Assembly (NCBI GenBank): GCA_016763955.1
Contig: JAESSU010000089.1
Location: forward strand, 1 to 14,949
Direction of reading: 5' to 3'
DNA length: 14,949 nt
Source of the DNA: Phycisphaeraceae bacterium
Lineage (GTDB): Bacteria > Planctomycetota > Phycisphaerae > Phycisphaerales > Phycisphaeraceae
Shown: piece by piece, positions 13,442 to 14,949 of the stretch
Position numbering within the stretch: position 1 is the first letter of the stretch
How the letters are laid out: each line of letters opens with the position of its first letter
Notes under the pieces: generated by a model
The model's input: the letters and a program-made list of their open reading frames with translations, nothing else
The model's database searches: none
Told to the model about the DNA's origin: nothing
Program-made: the position numbers and the translations under genes

Positions 13442-13985
13442 ACAATTCCCGATACTCTTCACGCAATCCCACCGCAATGTGTTCCAATTGGCGTGAACGA
13501 ATATCATAAACCGTTCGCTTGTCGCATCGGGCCTCACGTGCAATAGCCGCCACCCTTTGCCCCTGACACAGGCGGCAAATCACTTTCCAGTCACGTGGTT
13601 TATTCCGCCCCTTTAAATATCGATGCCAGCCCGTATGAAGGTCAAATATCAGTTCCATCCGTGCAATGGCTTTTGGGCTTGGCGGTGGCGTTCGGATTGT
13701 AATTCGCGATGGGTCTTCTCCCATTTTCAACCGGTCTAATTCGGCAATGTAAGCATCAAGCTTGTCTACATGGTCATGCGCGATTTCCGGCCAACAGGAC
13801 CGCTGTGAGTACAGCCATCCAGCCTCACGGTCCGGCAAACGGGGCAACGTCTCCATGGCGCCCTGAATAGCAAACCAAACCGCGTCTCCGGGCTTGGGCT
13901 CACCACCCATTTCCAAAATCCTGGCCTTTTCATATCCAATTTCAATACACTCACGCACACGGTCGGCTGTTATAAAGTCGCTCAT
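13425..13985 (-). CDS. DUF6362-like helix-turn-helix protein (186 aa)
   Basis: The N-terminal part contains AVWFAIQGAMETLPRLPDRE (residues 35-54) and SCWPEIAHD; the middle has TPPPSPKAIARMELIFD (99-115), and the C-terminal third is a helix-turn-helix-like segment, RVAAIAREARCDKRTVYDIR (144-163). This arrangement resembles DUF6362 proteins found next to terminase genes in prophages. The HTH suggests DNA binding. By position it parallels late-gene activators of other phages that sit directly upstream of the terminase, and the next thing downstream is the 46-bp element with a dyad suited to an HTH dimer. A late-regulator role is therefore attractive but inferred. AAAGG lies 8 nt before the ATG. 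Alternative: a terminase-associated DNA-binding protein. Confidence 0.7.
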   Translation of the reverse strand: MSDFITADRVRECIEIGYEKARILEMGGEPKPGDAVWFAIQGAMETLPRLPDREAGWLYSQRSCWPEIAHDHVDKLDAYIAELDRLKMGEDPSRITIRTPPPSPKAIARMELIFDLHTGWHRYLKGRNKPRDWKVICRLCQGQRVAAIAREARCDKRTVYDIRSRQLEHIAVGLREEYRELFEVAA

Positions 13986-14014
13986 TGCGAAGCCTTTATT
14001 TTCTGATGGTGATA

Positions 14015-14557
14015 TTATTGATTGGTTGCTCGCTTTTCATGCTCACCTTCCGATGGTGTGTCCAGCGCATCCTCAGCATGAGTGGCGGGCGGGATAATAG
14101 GGCTTGCCTTCATGACTGCCAGTCGAGCTTTCATCCCATCGATATTTTGATATGGATTGCCAAGTGATCCTCTTTTTTTTACTTTCAATTCATGATCAAA
14201 CTTCCTGAGGCTCGCAGTCATGAGCGCATTTACTTGTCCGGCTCGCTTGACTCGGCCAGCACGTTCTTCATCTGAAATTTGCACGACTGGAGGCTCAATC
14301 TGGAGTCGCTCTGTTCTCAGCCTGATATCAGTCAGCAATTCATTATTCACTCTTCGCAAATGCCGTGAAAACGCCGACGAGAATGAATCGCCGAATTTAC
14401 GCTCAATTTTGCCGTGCCGAATATCTGCGCAGCAGGCAGCAACTGCCTCTGCTGTCGCGAACCCACAGGCCTCCAGCATTGTCGCGTTCATGGCCGACGT
14501 TATGTTTTCGTGTGGAAAATTATCCAACAGAATGGCCATGGCCTCGATTTTTGTCAT
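14015..14557 (-). CDS. Hypothetical protein of the replication-side block (180 aa)
   Basis: The N-terminal half is a helical region beginning MTKIEAMAILLDNFPHENIT, with a small Cys-bearing segment ACCADIRHGK; it is followed by an Arg-rich helix (RHLRRVNNELLTDIRLRTER, about residues 66-85) and a basic segment around KVKKRGSLGNPYQNIDGMKA (about 125-144). The C-terminus is Pro/Glu-rich and probably disordered. It has no signal or membrane segment. The start overlaps the stop of the 103-aa replication-like gene as ATGA, so the two are probably made together. I do not recognise a family; nucleic-acid binding or a role in replication is plausible from charge and location only. Confidence 0.75.
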   Translation of the reverse strand: MTKIEAMAILLDNFPHENITSAMNATMLEACGFATAEAVAACCADIRHGKIERKFGDSFSSAFSRHLRRVNNELLTDIRLRTERLQIEPPVVQISDEERAGRVKRAGQVNALMTASLRKFDHELKVKKRGSLGNPYQNIDGMKARLAVMKASPIIPPATHAEDALDTPSEGEHEKRATNQ

Positions 14558-14865
14558 TGTAAGCCCACCTTCCCGGCCATTTCCAAAAATTGCGCGGTTT
14601 GACCAAGCATTTTGGGCGGTTCGTCATATTCATCGTCCCAGCGCTCAGCCCTAAGCCATGTGGCCGGATGAGCATATTCCAGCCAATTCTTGCTTTGAAC
14701 GAAGGCAATATACCGCGGCAGTGAATCCATGATTTGATCAAAATGACGATCACAGCCCTTTTGCGCCCAAGCCTTACGCGCCTCGCCTTTTGCTACCCGC
14801 CTAGGGTAATTGGCCCAGAACAAATTAAATGGCGTGTTTTCCGGTTCTGTGATTTTACAGATCAT
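14554..14865 (-). CDS. Short protein resembling the C-terminus of phage replication proteins (103 aa)
   Basis: Two motifs stand out: FNLFWANYPRRVAKGEARKAW (residues about 13-33) and EYAHPATWLRAERWDDEYDE (about 63-82). The pair F-W-x-x-Y-P ... K ... A-x-x-x-W and H-P-A-T-W-L ... R-W-D-D-E is the usual C-terminal module of phage replication initiators and replisome organisers, where it lies behind a winged-helix domain. Here it is the whole protein, so either the module acts alone or the DNA-binding part is encoded separately upstream. The start is secure: AGGAGG lies 5 nt before the ATG. The preceding frame ends immediately upstream, and the next gene is ATGA-coupled. Confidence 0.72.
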   Translation of the reverse strand: MICKITEPENTPFNLFWANYPRRVAKGEARKAWAQKGCDRHFDQIMDSLPRYIAFVQSKNWLEYAHPATWLRAERWDDEYDEPPKMLGQTAQFLEMAGKVGLQ

Positions 14866-14949
14866 TCAAACCTCCTGAATAAGTAATTCGATTGATCCGA
14901 GCGGGCGGGGAACGCCACGCATTGAATAGCTAGGCATCCATTTTGCATC
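14866..14949 (-). CDS. End of an off-window gene (last 27 codons)
   Basis: A frame entering from the right edge reads DAKWMPSYSMRGVPRPLG and ends ELLIQEV, with its TGA directly touching the start codon of the 103-aa gene. The end of the frame contains the AGGAGG site of that gene, a common arrangement in packed operons. A second frame across the same bases is also open and would end in an ATGA overlap, so the choice rests on protein-like composition and the flush junction. Too little is visible to name a family. Confidence 0.45.
   Translation of the reverse strand, partial: DAKWMPSYSMRGVPRPLGSIELLIQEV

Noticed and set aside
14220..14654. Plus-strand 144-codon frame opposite the 180-aa and 103-aa genes
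   Set aside because: It spans a junction of two ATGA-coupled minus-strand genes and has a low-complexity Ser/Ala/Arg composition; treated as a shadow.
1..14949. CRISPR arrays, tRNA or rRNA genes, insertion sequences
   Set aside because: No regularly spaced repeats, cloverleaf-like sequence, rRNA-like stretch or transposase was seen on either strand.

Overview
The window is a stretch of a tailed-phage genome, most likely a prophage of a siphovirus (long non-contractile tail). Nearly every convincing gene lies on the minus strand and is read from the right edge to the left edge. Neighbours are packed tightly, with ATGA, TAATG and TAGTG stop/start overlaps, which is typical of a phage late operon. 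The genes look proteobacterial. A DUF6362-like protein just before the terminase and the terminase/portal types weakly suggest an alphaproteobacterial host, but no host gene, tRNA, integrase or attachment site is present to settle it.

Reading along the minus strand: (1) 14949-14015 holds the end of an off-window gene, a short protein resembling the C-terminal part of phage replication proteins, and an unrecognised 180-aa protein. (2) 13985-13425 is a helix-turn-helix protein of DUF6362 type. (3) 13408-13318 is a control segment: a 46-bp two-dyad element followed by an intrinsic terminator. (4) 13303-8345 holds a 49-aa TTG-start gene, small and large terminase, DUF4055 portal, a small unknown protein, a MuF-like head protein and a zinc-ribbon protein. 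(5) After a second terminator come scaffold, major capsid protein, a small protein, and the connector, head-closure and neck genes (8223-4670). (6) 4669-1773 is a non-structural insertion: a hairpin-rich leader, a KilA-N antirepressor, a membrane-anchored DUF4041 + T5orf172 (GIY-YIG-like) protein with the architecture of the SNIPE anti-phage nuclease, and about 330 bp without a clear gene. (7) 1772-1682 is a second copy of the 46-bp element, again followed by a terminator. (8) 1665-1 is the tail module: tail terminator, tail tube, a 63-aa protein and the start of another gene running off the left edge.

How it fits together: terminase cuts and pumps DNA through the portal into a shell built from capsid protein on scaffold. 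MuF is a minor head protein, the connector/closure/neck proteins join head to tail, and the tail terminator and tube proteins start the tail. Two points stand out. First, a two-copy, same-orientation element (44 of 46 positions identical, both differences in one hairpin loop) sits at the same spacing before a terminator and a gene start at both the packaging and the tail modules. That looks like a shared late-gene switch, either antitermination or an operator. Second, a SNIPE-like membrane nuclease sits beside an antirepressor inside the structural operon, which suggests a superinfection-exclusion cassette carried by the prophage.
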